The translations under genes were made by a program, and so were the position numbers. A stretch of DNA of 35,031 nt from an uncultured Brevinema sp. (lineage in GTDB: Bacteria; Spirochaetota; Brevinematia; Brevinematales; Brevinemataceae), in assembly GCA_947038195.1 (NCBI GenBank), contig CAMQVI010000015.1, positions 1-35,031 of the forward strand. The letters run 5' to 3'. Under the pieces are notes generated by a model, which was not told the origin of the DNA, did no database searches, and worked only from the letters and a program-made list of their open reading frames with translations. Below, piece by piece: positions 8,213 through 17,906 of this stretch. Numbering within the stretch: position 1 is the stretch's first letter; every line of letters begins with the position of its first letter.

Positions 8213-9064
8213 ATGATTTATCCTCAAAAAAAAGAAAATTCTCTTCCTTCTTATTTACTCATGTCTTTAGGTTTACATATAATAGTTATAGCTTTATTTT
8301 CCGTACTGAACCCTAAATTTGTTCAAGAACAATATACCCAAATTACTATTAATATAGGGGGAGGGCAAATTGCACGACCTCCTATCACCCCAGCTAAACC
8401 TATTCCTACCCAGTCTAAACCTGTTCTTAAAGAAGAGACAAAGGAAATGCCAGTCGTTAAAGAAACAGTTCTCCCTAAAGCTGTCAGTAAAGAGATTGTC
8501 ACACCAGCTGTACCTGTTGCGCCCTCTCCCGTTAAAACGCCTGTTCTTAAAAAAGAAAATCCAGCACCGATACCTCCTAAAGAAGTAACACCCCCTGCAC
8601 AGAACAGTCCACAAGCTGTGACACCCCCTGCTCCTATTCAAAAAACGATAGAAAAACAAGCCCCTGTACCTGTCGTTACAGAACCCAAGAAGGTGGCTAA
8701 GGAAGAAAGCGAGCTAGCATCTGCCTTGGATGATATTCTCACTAAAAAAACGAGTACTAAAGCTGCATCTGATTTTCTAGCTGATGCAGCTTGGACAGGA
8801 ACTCCTCGAAAAACGATAGATTTTCCTAATATCACTTCTAAAATCCCTCCACAATACAAAAATCGTGGATATGGTTTTTCTGTAACTGCTAAAATCACTT
8901 TTAGTGCCCAAGGCTGGGTCTCAGGCGTAGAGCTTCTCCATACTTCTGGAGATCCTAGAATAGACAGTATCTTTCGTAGTGAATTGAGAAAAATACGTAT
9001 AGAAGAAAGTGGTAAAAATGGCTTTGATACTATTATAAAGACTTTTACTGTGTCTGTTAAGTAA
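8213..9064 (+). CDS. tonB: TonB-family energy transducer
   Basis: TonB carries energy from the ExbBD motor across the periplasm to outer-membrane receptors. The 283 residues show a short cytoplasmic N-terminus and one membrane anchor (about 13-32) containing the conserved S-x3-H pair (S18, H22) that couples to ExbD. A long Pro/Lys/Val-rich spacer follows (about 45-160, with repeated VKTPVLKKE- and PKEVTPPAQ-like units), then a C-terminal TonB_C-like domain (about 200-283) with ITFSAQGWVSGVELLHTSGD and IDSIFRSELRKI. It sits 8 bases from both exbD and addB, so all three are one transcription unit. TolA is a weaker alternative, since it lacks this spacer type and C-terminal pattern. Confidence 0.85.
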   Translation: MIYPQKKENSLPSYLLMSLGLHIIVIALFSVLNPKFVQEQYTQITINIGGGQIARPPITPAKPIPTQSKPVLKEETKEMPVVKETVLPKAVSKEIVTPAVPVAPSPVKTPVLKKENPAPIPPKEVTPPAQNSPQAVTPPAPIQKTIEKQAPVPVVTEPKKVAKEESELASALDDILTKKTSTKAASDFLADAAWTGTPRKTIDFPNITSKIPPQYKNRGYGFSVTAKITFSAQGWVSGVELLHTSGDPRIDSIFRSELRKIRIEESGKNGFDTIIKTFTVSVK

Positions 9065-9072
9065 GGTAGCCT

Positions 9073-12000
9073 ATGAAATTTATTTTAGGAAATTTTGGCT
9101 CTGGAAAAACAAGGCATGTCTTAGAAGAAAGCCTCGAGCTTCTCAATCAAAAAAAAGATTTTTGGATTATTGTACCTTCTCGTAGGCATAAAGATCAGCT
9201 ATATTTAGACCTTCTTAAATCTCAAAAAGGTTTACTAGGTAATCCCATCCTTAGTTTAATGGAATTTCAAACTTTTCTTTTAGAAAATATTTTTCCAAAT
9301 CCAGCCGATAGACCACAAACAATCAGCAATTTTGAAAAATTCCTTATTATTTCTAGTATTATTCAAGATCAAAGTTCTCATTTCAAGGCTTTTCATAATA
9401 TAGAACAAAGACCAGAAATGATCAAAATGATTTATAGACTCATCCAATCCCTAAGAGATAAAGATACTTTACAGCTCGCTAGCTCCGAAGAGTTAAAAGA
9501 TAAAATAGAAGATTTACAGCTCATCTTGGACGAATATCAAAAAATATTACAGCATAAAAATCTCAGTGATACTTTTTTTGAGATTGATTTGATTTGTAAA
9601 AATCTTTCTTTATTACCTAAAGAGTTCATTCCCCCACATGTATTTGTGGATGGATTTGTAGATTATACAGCGACTCAGTTTAAACTCCTCAGCCATTTTG
9701 CGAACTACGCTTTGGAATCTCAAAAAAAAGTAAGTATTACGTTAACAGACTTAGAACACCCGACCTCTAAAGAAACTATTATTTGTTTTGAAGAACAATT
9801 CCCCAAAGCAGAAAAAATAATTCTAAAATCTACACACCCTAGCTCTCACCTTGCTAATTCCTTCTTAGAAGATAAGGAAGTAAGAGAAAACCCTATAAAA
9901 TTATTTGAGATTCAAGCTTTCGGCACGCATAAAGAAGTAGAATATATCATTAACCAAATTAAAAAACTTTGTCTATTAGAAGATCATCGTTTAGAAGATA
10001 TTTTCCTTATTACAGATCAGCAAGATAAATACGCTCCTTTAATAGCATCTGCCTTGAGAAAAGCAGATATTCCTTTTATTTTTGGAAAAGATGACAAATT
10101 ATCACAGAACCCTCTTATTTCTTTTATCAAGCGTTGTATTACCTTAATGTTAGGAGAGCTAGACCATGAAGGATTGGATTTTTTTGCCCATTCTAACTAT
10201 ATCAATAGCACTTTAAGAACTACTCTAGGTCTAAGCTCTGAATTAATCACCATTCCCATTAGAGGAAGAATAAAAGCATGGGAAAAGGGTTTAAAAAGAC
10301 AAAATGAGATTAATTCTTACCAAGAAGAGTGTGAAAAATTGCCAGAAGAGTTAAACACAGCTATTTTAGAGTTAGGGAAGCATCTTTTTGCCCTAGATCC
10401 TTATAAAAAATACTCTATCACCAAACACATTAATAATCTCATTGCTCTCTTAGATTTTTTGGGACTACAAGAAACGCTATCTGCCACTCACCCTTTAATC
10501 AAGCATAAAAAAATTATTGATTATTCTATTGCTAAAGATTATTCTGCTCTTTTGAAATTAAAAACCATACTGCAAGAATTAAGAAAATCTCTTGAAATGA
10601 TAGGGCATAAAGAATTAAATCTATCATCCTTCCTCTTTTTCTTTACCATTATCGCCGATGAAACCCGTTATCGTAGTGAAATTCCTCAAAAAAATGTCCT
10701 GCGTATTTTGAATCCTCGAGATGCGAGAGGGACCTTTGTCAAATCTGTCTTTATTTTAGGGATGAATGAAGGAGAATTTCCTACCCCCCCTAAGTTTGAG
10801 TTGTTTGACAATCAAGATAGATATCAATTAAATAAAGTTTCTCAAAAAATATTAGGACAAGACCTATGGGAAACAGATAATGAGTATTTTAGTTACCAAA
10901 AACTATCCTTTGCTACGGCATTAACAAGAGCAAGGGAACAAATTTATTTTTCTCGTACTCCTTCTAACGAAAAAGGAACGTATTTTAATATGTCTCATTT
11001 TCTTAAAAGAATATTCAATAAAAAAACTCCTGTAATACGCTTACCCCTTGCTAATAGCGATCTAAATACTGAGGCTCAATGGGATAATCCTGCTATTTTT
11101 AATAAAAATCTTTTAGCAGAAGAATATTATGAATACAATCATATTCCTTTGATTAAAAGAAATCAGGATAATAAGCATATAGAAGCCCTAAAAGACTATG
11201 TTCTAATGATAGAAAATGCAAATAATATCTTTTCTGAAAACATGCTGCCTGAACCTAAAAGTTTGGTTTATTTTGGGTATATTCCTGAAGTCTCCACCCT
11301 TACCAAAAAATATAAAGGCTCTTCTGTTTACACTTCTCCTACAGGTTTAGAGAGATTTGGACGATGTCGTTATAGAGGACTATGGGAAGGAGTATTCAAA
11401 CTCAAACCCCATAAACTCCCCACTTATAAACCAGAAGCTGCCGACTACGGAAATCTCTACCACAGGGTTTTAGAATTATATATAGAAGAGACTAAAAATA
11501 AAGAAGAAGATGATTTTTATGATTCTAAATTATTAGAGAAAATCTTAAAAGAATATATAGCTCTCTCCGCCCAATCACCTGTTTTCACCTTGGACTATGA
11601 GTATCTCCACACGATTTTGAGCTTATTTCTTAAAAACCTCGAACCTTCTTTAAGGGAAGGACAAAGGGCTTTATTTGTAGAGCTAGAATCGGGGAAAGGG
11701 GAATTGAAAAATCAAGATATTCCTCTTAATGCAGATAAATCACTCAAGGCTTTTAGCCGTATTGATAGGGTTAATCAATATACTAGTGATAATAGCTACG
11801 GGGTAATTGATTATAAAAAAGGAAGTCCTGCTTCTTATAAAAGCTACCAAAAGACCCCTTTTCATCTTTTCCAAGGCTTTCTCTATGGGGAACTTCTCAA
11901 AAATAATAATAAAGCTCCCGTGAGCAGTATTTCCTATGCCTTTTTAGAAAAGCAAGAAATATTCAAAGAATACCCTGCTACTCAGAGCAAAAAAAATGTT

Positions 12001-12246
12001 TTTAACTCCATTACAGAATACCAACAATTCAAACAACAAGAAATACTAAGATTATTAGAATTGTTAGCAGAAGGAAATTTTTGCCCTTTTACTTTAGAAA
12101 GTGATGTAGGAGAAACCGTATTAGAGGCTTTTAAAGAAAGATTCGGAGAAAAAGTAGAGGCAGAATCCCCCACCAAGTGTTCTTATTGTCCTCTCCACAA
12201 TTTATGTTTAAGACAAAATAAAAAGCTTAGCTCTTTTAGAAGCTAA
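9073..12246 (+). CDS. addB: AddB-like subunit of ATP-dependent helicase/nuclease (PD-(D/E)XK, Fe-S)
   Basis: AddB is the second subunit of the AddAB end-processing enzyme that prepares double-strand breaks for RecA. The 1057-residue protein begins with a Walker A motif, GNFGSGKT (G6-T13). UvrD-like fragments follow, including LRILNPRDARGTFVKSVFIL-GMNEGEFP and ALTRAREQIYF. The C-terminal nuclease domain has the conserved H of NLYHRVLE, D898 in SRIDR, and D913/K915 in IDYKKG. The iron-sulfur cysteines match AddB exactly in layout: C765 before the nuclease core, and C1036, C1039, C1045 after it (CX2CX5C). The partner addA is not in the window. It is the last gene of the exbD-tonB-addB unit, an unexpected pairing. 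The last eight codons and the stop lie inside the terminator hairpin. Confidence 0.88.
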   Translation: MKFILGNFGSGKTRHVLEESLELLNQKKDFWIIVPSRRHKDQLYLDLLKSQKGLLGNPILSLMEFQTFLLENIFPNPADRPQTISNFEKFLIISSIIQDQSSHFKAFHNIEQRPEMIKMIYRLIQSLRDKDTLQLASSEELKDKIEDLQLILDEYQKILQHKNLSDTFFEIDLICKNLSLLPKEFIPPHVFVDGFVDYTATQFKLLSHFANYALESQKKVSITLTDLEHPTSKETIICFEEQFPKAEKIILKSTHPSSHLANSFLEDKEVRENPIKLFEIQAFGTHKEVEYIINQIKKLCLLEDHRLEDIFLITDQQDKYAPLIASALRKADIPFIFGKDDKLSQNPLISFIKRCITLMLGELDHEGLDFFAHSNYINSTLRTTLGLSSELITIPIRGRIKAWEKGLKRQNEINSYQEECEKLPEELNTAILELGKHLFALDPYKKYSITKHINNLIALLDFLGLQETLSATHPLIKHKKIIDYSIAKDYSALLKLKTILQELRKSLEMIGHKELNLSSFLFFFTIIADETRYRSEIPQKNVLRILNPRDARGTFVKSVFILGMNEGEFPTPPKFELFDNQDRYQLNKVSQKILGQDLWETDNEYFSYQKLSFATALTRAREQIYFSRTPSNEKGTYFNMSHFLKRIFNKKTPVIRLPLANSDLNTEAQWDNPAIFNKNLLAEEYYEYNHIPLIKRNQDNKHIEALKDYVLMIENANNIFSENMLPEPKSLVYFGYIPEVSTLTKKYKGSSVYTSPTGLERFGRCRYRGLWEGVFKLKPHKLPTYKPEAADYGNLYHRVLELYIEETKNKEEDDFYDSKLLEKILKEYIALSAQSPVFTLDYEYLHTILSLFLKNLEPSLREGQRALFVELESGKGELKNQDIPLNADKSLKAFSRIDRVNQYTSDNSYGVIDYKKGSPASYKSYQKTPFHLFQGFLYGELLKNNNKAPVSSISYAFLEKQEIFKEYPATQSKKNVFNSITEYQQFKQQEILRLLELLAEGNFCPFTLESDVGETVLEAFKERFGEKVEAESPTKCSYCPLHNLCLRQNKKLSSFRS

Positions 12247-12256
12247 GCTTTTTTAG
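12221..12256. terminator. Bidirectional terminator overlapping the addB stop codon
   Basis: AAAAGCTTAGCT (12221-12232) pairs perfectly with AGCTAAGCTTTT (12241-12252) around an 8-base loop, followed by more T. The addB stop TAA (12244-12246) is in the 3' arm. Flanking A and T runs let it also end the convergent sirtuin transcript. Confidence 0.9.
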
Positions 12257-12272
12257 TATTATTTTTATTGTT

Positions 12273-13022
12273 TTAGTTAGGGCATAAACCTAATTTTACA
12301 GCCAACTGGTCAATATCATCACTAAAAAGAAGGTCAGCCATTTGGTCGTAAGGGGTTTCGGAGGCGTTAATAATTACAATTTTAGTATTATCGGTACAAT
12401 AGCTAGGTAGCCCTGCTACGGGATAGACAGTGAGGGAAGTCCCTATCACCAATAAAAGATCTGCCTTTTGTACCTCGGTGAGGGCTTTTTCTAAGTCTTT
12501 TACATGTTCTCCAAAGAAAATCACATCAGGTTTCATGAAGGCACCACATTCTTTACAGATCACAGGCTCACCAGAAGCTATGTGCTCGTCGCTTATTGAA
12601 TCAGTATCTTTTCTATGGTGAACAGATTTGATACAAACATACTCTCTACAATGCCCATGGACTTCGATGACATTTTGGCTCTGTGCTTTATAATGAAGCC
12701 CGTCTATATTTTGGGTGACAATGCTTTTTAGCTTGCCCATTTCTTCTAGTTTTTTAAGCATAAGATGCCCTTTAGAAGGTTGGGCTTTTTTCATTTGGGG
12801 ATATAATTTGGCAAAGAAACGTCCGAAGATAGTAGGGTCTTCTTTAAAGACATTGATATCAAAAACTCTTTCTCCATCTATAGAGGGGTCAGCATAGATA
12901 CCTTTGGGGCTTCTAAAATCTGGAACCCCAGAAGAAGTGGATATACCTGCTCCTGTAAGAGCTACAATATTTTGGGATTTTAAAATAAGATTCATTAGTT
13001 GATCATATTTTGCATGAGGCAT
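12273..13022 (-). CDS. Sirtuin, NAD-dependent protein deacylase (SIR2 family)
   Basis: Sirtuins remove acyl groups from protein lysines, using NAD and releasing nicotinamide. The 249 residues carry the NAD-binding GAGIS (24-28), GVPDFRS (32-38), TQNIDGLH (103-110), the catalytic histidine H122 in EVHGH, and VIGTSLTVYPVAGLP in the second NAD-contacting segment. Zinc cysteines are C125, C130, C156 and C159; the first pair is spaced CX4C rather than the commonest CX2C. GGAG is 7 bases before the ATG. It starts 10 bases after the tyrS stop and is probably co-transcribed with it. It could be called cobB, but the name is applied loosely, so I leave it blank. Its own targets are unknown. Confidence 0.9.
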   Translation of the reverse strand: MPHAKYDQLMNLILKSQNIVALTGAGISTSSGVPDFRSPKGIYADPSIDGERVFDINVFKEDPTIFGRFFAKLYPQMKKAQPSKGHLMLKKLEEMGKLKSIVTQNIDGLHYKAQSQNVIEVHGHCREYVCIKSVHHRKDTDSISDEHIASGEPVICKECGAFMKPDVIFFGEHVKDLEKALTEVQKADLLLVIGTSLTVYPVAGLPSYCTDNTKIVIINASETPYDQMADLLFSDDIDQLAVKLGLCPN

Positions 13023-13032
13023 AGTGGTGCTC

Positions 13033-14205
13033 CTATTTTTTTATAATTCTTAAAAATTTCAATTTACCCATTCTGATAACACCATTTTTATCCAAAAGAT
13101 AAGATTCGTCGGTGATTTTTTCTCCATCAAGGGAAATAGCATTTTGGGTGAGAAGTCTACGTATAGCCCCTTTACTACTTTCTAGCCCAGCCTCTAAGAG
13201 GCAGTCTATAATAGAGGTAGCAGATGTAATCGTCAATTCGGGCATTTCTTCAGGCACCCCTCCTTTTTTGAAAAGGTTTTCAAAATGATCAAAGGCTTTT
13301 TCTGCATCTTCAGAAGAATGGTAAATAGTGACAATAATTTTTCCTAATTCTACTTTGAGATTACGGGGATTTTCACCACTAGCCATACGTTTTTTTATTG
13401 GTTCTATATCTTCGTCTGTAAGTAGGTCAAAATATTTTTCAATAAGAAAATCAGGAATACTCATAATTTTACCAAACATATTTTCTGGGCGTTCTGTTAT
13501 TCCTATATAGTTTCCTAAAGATTTACTCATTTTTTGAACGCCATCTGTTCCTTCGATAATAGGCATTGTGAGAATACATTGAGGCTCTTGTCCAGCAGCT
13601 ACTTGTAAACTACGTCCAAAGAGTAAGTTAAATTTTTGGTCGGTACCACCTGTTTCCATATCTGATTCTAAGGCGACAGAATCGTAGCCTTGAGCCATAG
13701 GGTACATAAATTCTACGAGGGAGATGGGTCTTTGTTCTTTATAACGTTTTGAGAAATCATCTCTTTCAAGAAGCTGTGCTACTGTGATGCTAGAAGTAAG
13801 ACGAAGAATATCAGCAAAATTCAAAGGACTAAGCCACTCAGAATTAAATCGAATAATAGTTTTTTCTGCATCGAGGATTTTGAAAACTTGTTTTTTATAG
13901 GTTTCAGCGTTTTGTAAAACTTCTTCACGACTAAGAGGTTTTCTCATGTCACTCTTTCCAGAAGGGTCACCTATCATCCCTGTGAAATCACCTATTAAAA
14001 AAGTGATCTCATGCCCTAGGTCTTGTAATTGACGGAGTTTACGGAGAATAACAGTATGTCCCAAATGAAGGTCTGGGGCGGAAGGGTCGGCGCCTAATTT
14101 GATCTTAAGGGGTTTTCCTTTTTTTAGCTTTTTAATAAGCTCTTCTTCAGGAAGAAGGTCTACGACACCTTTTTTTATGATTTTTATCTGTTCTTCTATA
14201 GTCAT
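13033..14205 (-). CDS. tyrS: Tyrosyl-tRNA synthetase
   Basis: TyrS charges tRNA-Tyr. The 390-residue class I synthetase has [13 protein letters not shown] with the HIGH-type motif HLGH (47-50), [18 protein letters not shown], the [14 protein letters not shown] pocket and KMSKS at 225-229. A C-terminal S4-type RNA-binding domain lies at about 325-390 ([19 protein letters not shown]). The spelling of the catalytic core and the length resemble the TyrZ-like branch rather than the E. coli TyrS branch. GAGAGG precedes the ATG by 8 bases. The upstream leader is only about 20 bases, too short for a T-box or other aminoacylation-sensing leader. It heads a two-gene unit with the sirtuin. Confidence 0.95.
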   Translation of the reverse strand: MTIEEQIKIIKKGVVDLLPEEELIKKLKKGKPLKIKLGADPSAPDLHLGHTVILRKLRQLQDLGHEITFLIGDFTGMIGDPSGKSDMRKPLSREEVLQNAETYKKQVFKILDAEKTIIRFNSEWLSPLNFADILRLTSSITVAQLLERDDFSKRYKEQRPISLVEFMYPMAQGYDSVALESDMETGGTDQKFNLLFGRSLQVAAGQEPQCILTMPIIEGTDGVQKMSKSLGNYIGITERPENMFGKIMSIPDFLIEKYFDLLTDEDIEPIKKRMASGENPRNLKVELGKIIVTIYHSSEDAEKAFDHFENLFKKGGVPEEMPELTITSATSIIDCLLEAGLESSKGAIRRLLTQNAISLDGEKITDESYLLDKNGVIRMGKLKFLRIIKK

Positions 14206-14234
14206 TTTACAAACCTCTCTAATACGCTCTTTTT

Positions 14235-14263
14235 ATTATAACTAAAAATTGTATTTGTTGCAA
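14235..14263 (-). promoter_or_regulatory. Promoter of tyrS
   Basis: On the minus strand a -35 TTGCAA (14263-14258), a 17-base spacer and a perfect -10 TATAAT (14240-14235). The -35 touches the foot of the preceding terminator, so the two units are packed together without spare sequence. Confidence 0.6.
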
Positions 14264-14293
14264 GAAAAAGAGACCCTAAAGGTCTCTTTTTCT
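14263..14293 (-). terminator. Terminator of the leuS / exported-protein unit
   Basis: AGAAAAAGAGACC (14263-14275) pairs perfectly with GGTCTCTTTTTCT (14281-14293) around a 5-base loop. The U tract of the minus-strand transcript is within the 3' arm. It lies 23 bases after the stop of the upstream gene. Confidence 0.85.
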
Positions 14294-14315
14294 TTTATAT
14301 TTTTAATAGAAAATA

Positions 14316-15377
14316 CTATTCTTCTTCAGCAGCTACTTCTGCTACTACTTCATCTTCGGCGTATTCTCCACCTTCTCCACCTTCTTCGGTGTATCCGCTT
14401 TCTGCCTCTTCACCTTCAGGAGCTGCTTCTGTATATTCTTCATAGCCATAGCCACCATCAACATTCTCAGTTACCGTACCTTCAGTGATATCGTATTCAT
14501 ACCCTTCTTCGTAGGTGTATCCACCATCTATTGTTTCTTCGACTTCGGATGTTTGTACGATGGTTTCTTCTTCTGTAATGGTATCTATTGTTAACTCATC
14601 AAAAAATGCTCCAGCAGGAAAGGTATCAGAACCTCTAAATTTTTTCACTTGTTCTGATTTTCCTATGTATTTATAAAGCTGTATCATCATTTTAAAGAAA
14701 CCTTTATGTCTCAAGCCTATAAGGTAGGATCTCGTACTACTATCAATAAAACGATGATTAATTGTGATAATATCCGCTTCGGGATCACCCCCCTGACTCG
14801 TAAGAGTATATCTTTCTAATTCAGCGATTTGTGCGTCTGTTAAAAGGACAGTAGCTCTCCATTGAGAAGTACCGTAAGCAAAATTTAAAAAAGTTTTTGA
14901 ATTAGGCACTAAAAACCCAATCTCTGGCATTCCTGCAGATGTAATAGAGGTACTTATCCAGTCATCGGGAACAAAGCCCACTTGTCTATGTTCAAAAATC
15001 AAACCAAAACGTAATTCCAAGGTATTATTATCAAAAACAACAAAAGGGATAGCATTCCATATTCCATAATGAAGGTTATTTCTCCCATAGCCTTTAGGGA
15101 AATACATAGTAAGGTAGCCAGATTGTACTTCTTCAATAAGGTCAGGGACAGTGAGCAAGGAGGTTATACCTTCAGGAGCTCCATCAAAAAAGCGTTGTTG
15201 ATTTTGCCCACCTAGACCCTCCATAGCTTTAGGATTTAAAGCTTGAGCTTGAGTAGCACTGAGCACTTTTGCTTCAGCAGCTTGCCTCAATTGTTGATCT
15301 AGTGTTTGCCCAAAAGAGAGATTTGATACTATTAGTCCCAATAACAAGCAAGAAAGTCTTAATACATATTTTTTCAT
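14316..15377 (-). CDS. Exported protein with acidic Glu/Gly/Tyr-rich tail, unknown function
   Basis: The 353-residue product has a clear signal peptide (MKKYVLRLSCLLLGLIVSNL, then SFGQ; cleavage near residue 23). A globular region follows to about 265, with aromatic-rich segments such as LTMYFPKGYGRNNLHYGIW and NTLELRFGLIFEHRQVGF. The last ~85 residues are strikingly acidic and tyrosine/glycine-rich, with repeated units such as DGGYTYEEGYEYD and DGGYGYEEYTE, and end in EEE. I recognise no family; spirochaete FlaA was considered and does not fit. The ATG is one base after the leuS stop, so translation is probably coupled to leuS, an odd partner. It may be a periplasmic or envelope protein whose tail binds cations or basic partners; that is speculation. 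Confidence 0.8.
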   Translation of the reverse strand: MKKYVLRLSCLLLGLIVSNLSFGQTLDQQLRQAAEAKVLSATQAQALNPKAMEGLGGQNQQRFFDGAPEGITSLLTVPDLIEEVQSGYLTMYFPKGYGRNNLHYGIWNAIPFVVFDNNTLELRFGLIFEHRQVGFVPDDWISTSITSAGMPEIGFLVPNSKTFLNFAYGTSQWRATVLLTDAQIAELERYTLTSQGGDPEADIITINHRFIDSSTRSYLIGLRHKGFFKMMIQLYKYIGKSEQVKKFRGSDTFPAGAFFDELTIDTITEEETIVQTSEVEETIDGGYTYEEGYEYDITEGTVTENVDGGYGYEEYTEAAPEGEEAESGYTEEGGEGGEYAEDEVVAEVAAEEE

Positions 15378-15378
15378 T

Positions 15379-17799
15379 TTACTCTACCACAATATTTAAT
15401 AATTTATCAGGTACAACGATACACCTGACAATCACTTTATCTTTAATACGGTCTTTCACAAGCTCTAAACCGATTTTTTCTAATTCTTCTTTAGAAAGAC
15501 CTCGAGCCACGACTGTTTTATCTCTACTTTTACCATTAATTTGCACCACGAAATCTACCTCATCATCAATAGTCAATTCTTCTTTATGGCTAGGGTATGC
15601 TTGATCGGCAATCAAAGGTGCATAACCTAAAATCTCCCATAATTCCTCACAGATATGAGGGGCGAAAGGCGCTAATAATTTAGCTAAAATCTCTAAACAT
15701 TCTTTAGGAAGTTCTTCTCGTCCTGTGAGATCATTGACAAGTATCATCATAGCAGAAATCGCCGTATTGAATTGGCTAATCGTTTCTATGTCATGACTTA
15801 CTTTTTTAATAGTTTTATGAGTGAGTTTTAACAGGTCATTGGGCATTTTTTCGTCTACGATTTTATGCGTTGTATAAAGACGCCACACTCTATCTAAAAA
15901 CTTTTTAATACCTCTTATACCATTTACAGACCATGGTTTGCCCATTTCTAAAGGCCCCATAAACATCTCATAACAACGTAGGCTATCAGCGCCAAATTCC
16001 TTAACAACATCATCAGGATTTACGACATTCCCTTTAGATTTAGACATTTTTTCATTATTTTCGCCTAAGATCATCCCTTGGTTTACCAGTTTGTGGAAAG
16101 GCTCTTTAGTGGATACTAATCCACAGTCGAATAAGACTTTATGCCAAAAACGAGCGTATAAAAGATGTAATACAGCATGTTCCTGACCACCCACATAAAG
16201 GTCTACAGGCATCCAATACTGTTCTTTTTCTTTATTTACAAATTCTTTATCATTATGAGGATCTATATAACGTAAATAATACCAGCAAGAACCAGCCCAC
16301 TGAGGCATGGTGTTGGTTTCACGTTTCCCAGCTCCTCCACATTTAGGACAAGTAGTGTTTACCCAATCCACAGCCTCAGCAAGAGGGGATTCTCCTGTAG
16401 TCGCAGGGATAAAGGTTTTCACTTCTGGTAAGAGAAGGGGTAATTCATCATAAGAAATAGCATTGATTCCACATTTTTCACAATGAACAAGAGGAATTGG
16501 CTCACCCCAAAAACGTTGTCTTGAAAAAATCCAATCTCTTAATTTGTATTGTACCGTGGCTTTAGCTTTGTTAATTTTTTCTAATTTTTGAACAACAGCC
16601 TCTTCCATTTTTTCTGTAGGAAGTCCAGATAATTCTTCAGAGTTATAGGATACACCTTCTTTAACAAAGGCCTCTTCAGAAAGGTCGGCTTCTTTTTGAC
16701 CTTCAGGGGCTACCACTCCAATAATAGGAAGATTGTACACTTTAGCAAATTCATAATCTCTTTCATCGTGAGCAGGAACAGCCATTACAGCCCCCGTACC
16801 ATAGGTTTCTAAAACATAGTCCCCTATCCAAACAGGAATCTTAGCGCCATTTACAGGATTGCTAGCATAAGCTCCCGTAAAGACACCTGTTTTCACTTTA
16901 TTAAGTTCTGTTCTTTCCATATCATTTTTAGATTGGGTGATTTTAATATAATCTTCTACTGCTTTTCTCTGATCAGCACTGGTGATTTTAGCTACTAATT
17001 TATGTCCAGGAGCTAAAACCATATAGGTAGCTCCATAGAGGGTATCAGGTCTTGTAGTGTAAACTTTTATTTCTTCATTAGTTGTAACTTCATTAAAAAT
17101 AATATCAGCACCTTCCGATCTACCTATCCAATTACGTTGCAATAATTTAATAGATTCTGGCCAATTACACAAATCTAAATCTTCTATTAATCTATCAGCG
17201 TAAGCTGTAATTCTAAGTACCCATTGACGAAGATTTTTTTTGATCACGGGGTGACCAGTACGTTCGCATTTACCGTCAATCACTTCTTCATTAGCCAACA
17301 CGGTACGAGTTTCCTCACACCAGTTTACAGGCATATCAGCCTCGTAAGCCAAACCTTTTTCGAATAACTTTAAGAAAATAAATTGAGTCCATTTATAGTA
17401 TACAGGATCATGGGTGGATACTTTTCTATCCCAATCATAAGCAAAGCCCAAGCTTTTAATTTGTCTTTCAAAGTTGTTTATATTTGTTTCTGTAGAAATT
17501 TTAGGATGAGTCCCTGTTTGGATAGCATATTGTTCTGCAGGTAGTCCAAAAGAATCATAGCCCATAGGATGGAGGATATTATAGCCTTTCATTCTAAAAT
17601 AGCGTCCAACAATATCTGTAGCTGTGTAGCCTTCGGGGTGTCCTACGTGTAAGCCAGCGCCTGAAGGGTAAGGGAACATGTCTAGGATGTACATTCGCTT
17701 TTCTAGAGGAAAAGAAGGGTCTTCTTTTACTGCAAAAGATTTATTATCTTCCCAATATTTTTGCCATTTCTCTTCAATACGCTTGAACTCATAATCCAT
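15379..17799 (-). CDS. leuS: Leucyl-tRNA synthetase
   Basis: LeuS charges tRNA-Leu and edits mischarged product. The 806-residue class I synthetase has the N-terminal [20 protein letters not shown] with the HIGH-type motif HVGH (51-54). An editing (CP1) domain follows ([25 protein letters not shown]), then cysteine pairs typical of zinc ribbons (CEKCG, CPKCGG), [11 protein letters not shown], and KMSKS (584-588, in [16 protein letters not shown]). A C-terminal anticodon-binding part and a small LeuS-specific tail ([14 protein letters not shown]) complete it. The length is normal for bacteria. AGGAG lies 6 bases before the ATG. The exported-protein gene follows after a single base. Confidence 0.97.
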   Translation of the reverse strand: MDYEFKRIEEKWQKYWEDNKSFAVKEDPSFPLEKRMYILDMFPYPSGAGLHVGHPEGYTATDIVGRYFRMKGYNILHPMGYDSFGLPAEQYAIQTGTHPKISTETNINNFERQIKSLGFAYDWDRKVSTHDPVYYKWTQFIFLKLFEKGLAYEADMPVNWCEETRTVLANEEVIDGKCERTGHPVIKKNLRQWVLRITAYADRLIEDLDLCNWPESIKLLQRNWIGRSEGADIIFNEVTTNEEIKVYTTRPDTLYGATYMVLAPGHKLVAKITSADQRKAVEDYIKITQSKNDMERTELNKVKTGVFTGAYASNPVNGAKIPVWIGDYVLETYGTGAVMAVPAHDERDYEFAKVYNLPIIGVVAPEGQKEADLSEEAFVKEGVSYNSEELSGLPTEKMEEAVVQKLEKINKAKATVQYKLRDWIFSRQRFWGEPIPLVHCEKCGINAISYDELPLLLPEVKTFIPATTGESPLAEAVDWVNTTCPKCGGAGKRETNTMPQWAGSCWYYLRYIDPHNDKEFVNKEKEQYWMPVDLYVGGQEHAVLHLLYARFWHKVLFDCGLVSTKEPFHKLVNQGMILGENNEKMSKSKGNVVNPDDVVKEFGADSLRCYEMFMGPLEMGKPWSVNGIRGIKKFLDRVWRLYTTHKIVDEKMPNDLLKLTHKTIKKVSHDIETISQFNTAISAMMILVNDLTGREELPKECLEILAKLLAPFAPHICEELWEILGYAPLIADQAYPSHKEELTIDDEVDFVVQINGKSRDKTVVARGLSKEELEKIGLELVKDRIKDKVIVRCIVVPDKLLNIVVE

Positions 17800-17877
17800 G
17801 TGTAGCTCCTAATTACCAATTAATACCTTTGAGTATCGGATTTTTCGTGTCTTTCTTGATATTTTAATTAGGGATAA

Positions 17878-17906
17878 AAATAATCCCTTGAAAAAAGGGA
17901 TTATTT
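17878..17906 (-). terminator. Terminator of the mre unit overlapping a stop codon
   Basis: AAATAATCCCTT (17878-17889) pairs perfectly with AAGGGATTATTT (17895-17906) around a 5-base loop. The minus-strand transcript continues into a T run (complement of 17876-17880). The TAA stop of the small lipoprotein gene (17903-17901) is inside the arm. Confidence 0.9.

Noticed and set aside
8294-8659. 121-codon open frame on the minus strand inside tonB
   Set aside because: It is a mirror of the Pro/Lys-rich TonB spacer, with Arg/Phe-rich composition, no ribosome site and no family resemblance.
14206-14262. T-box or amino-acid-sensing leader before tyrS (and likewise before leuS)
   Set aside because: The tyrS leader is only about 20 bases, and the leuS upstream gap shows no specifier/antiterminator structure.
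14249-14488. Leucine-rich open frame on the plus strand opposite the acidic tail
   Set aside because: It is the antisense of the Glu-rich repeat; the leucine and histidine runs are a by-product of that composition.
14316-15377. Assignment as a flagellar sheath protein FlaA
   Set aside because: Apart from export and a spirochaete-like context, none of the FlaA sequence landmarks I know are present.
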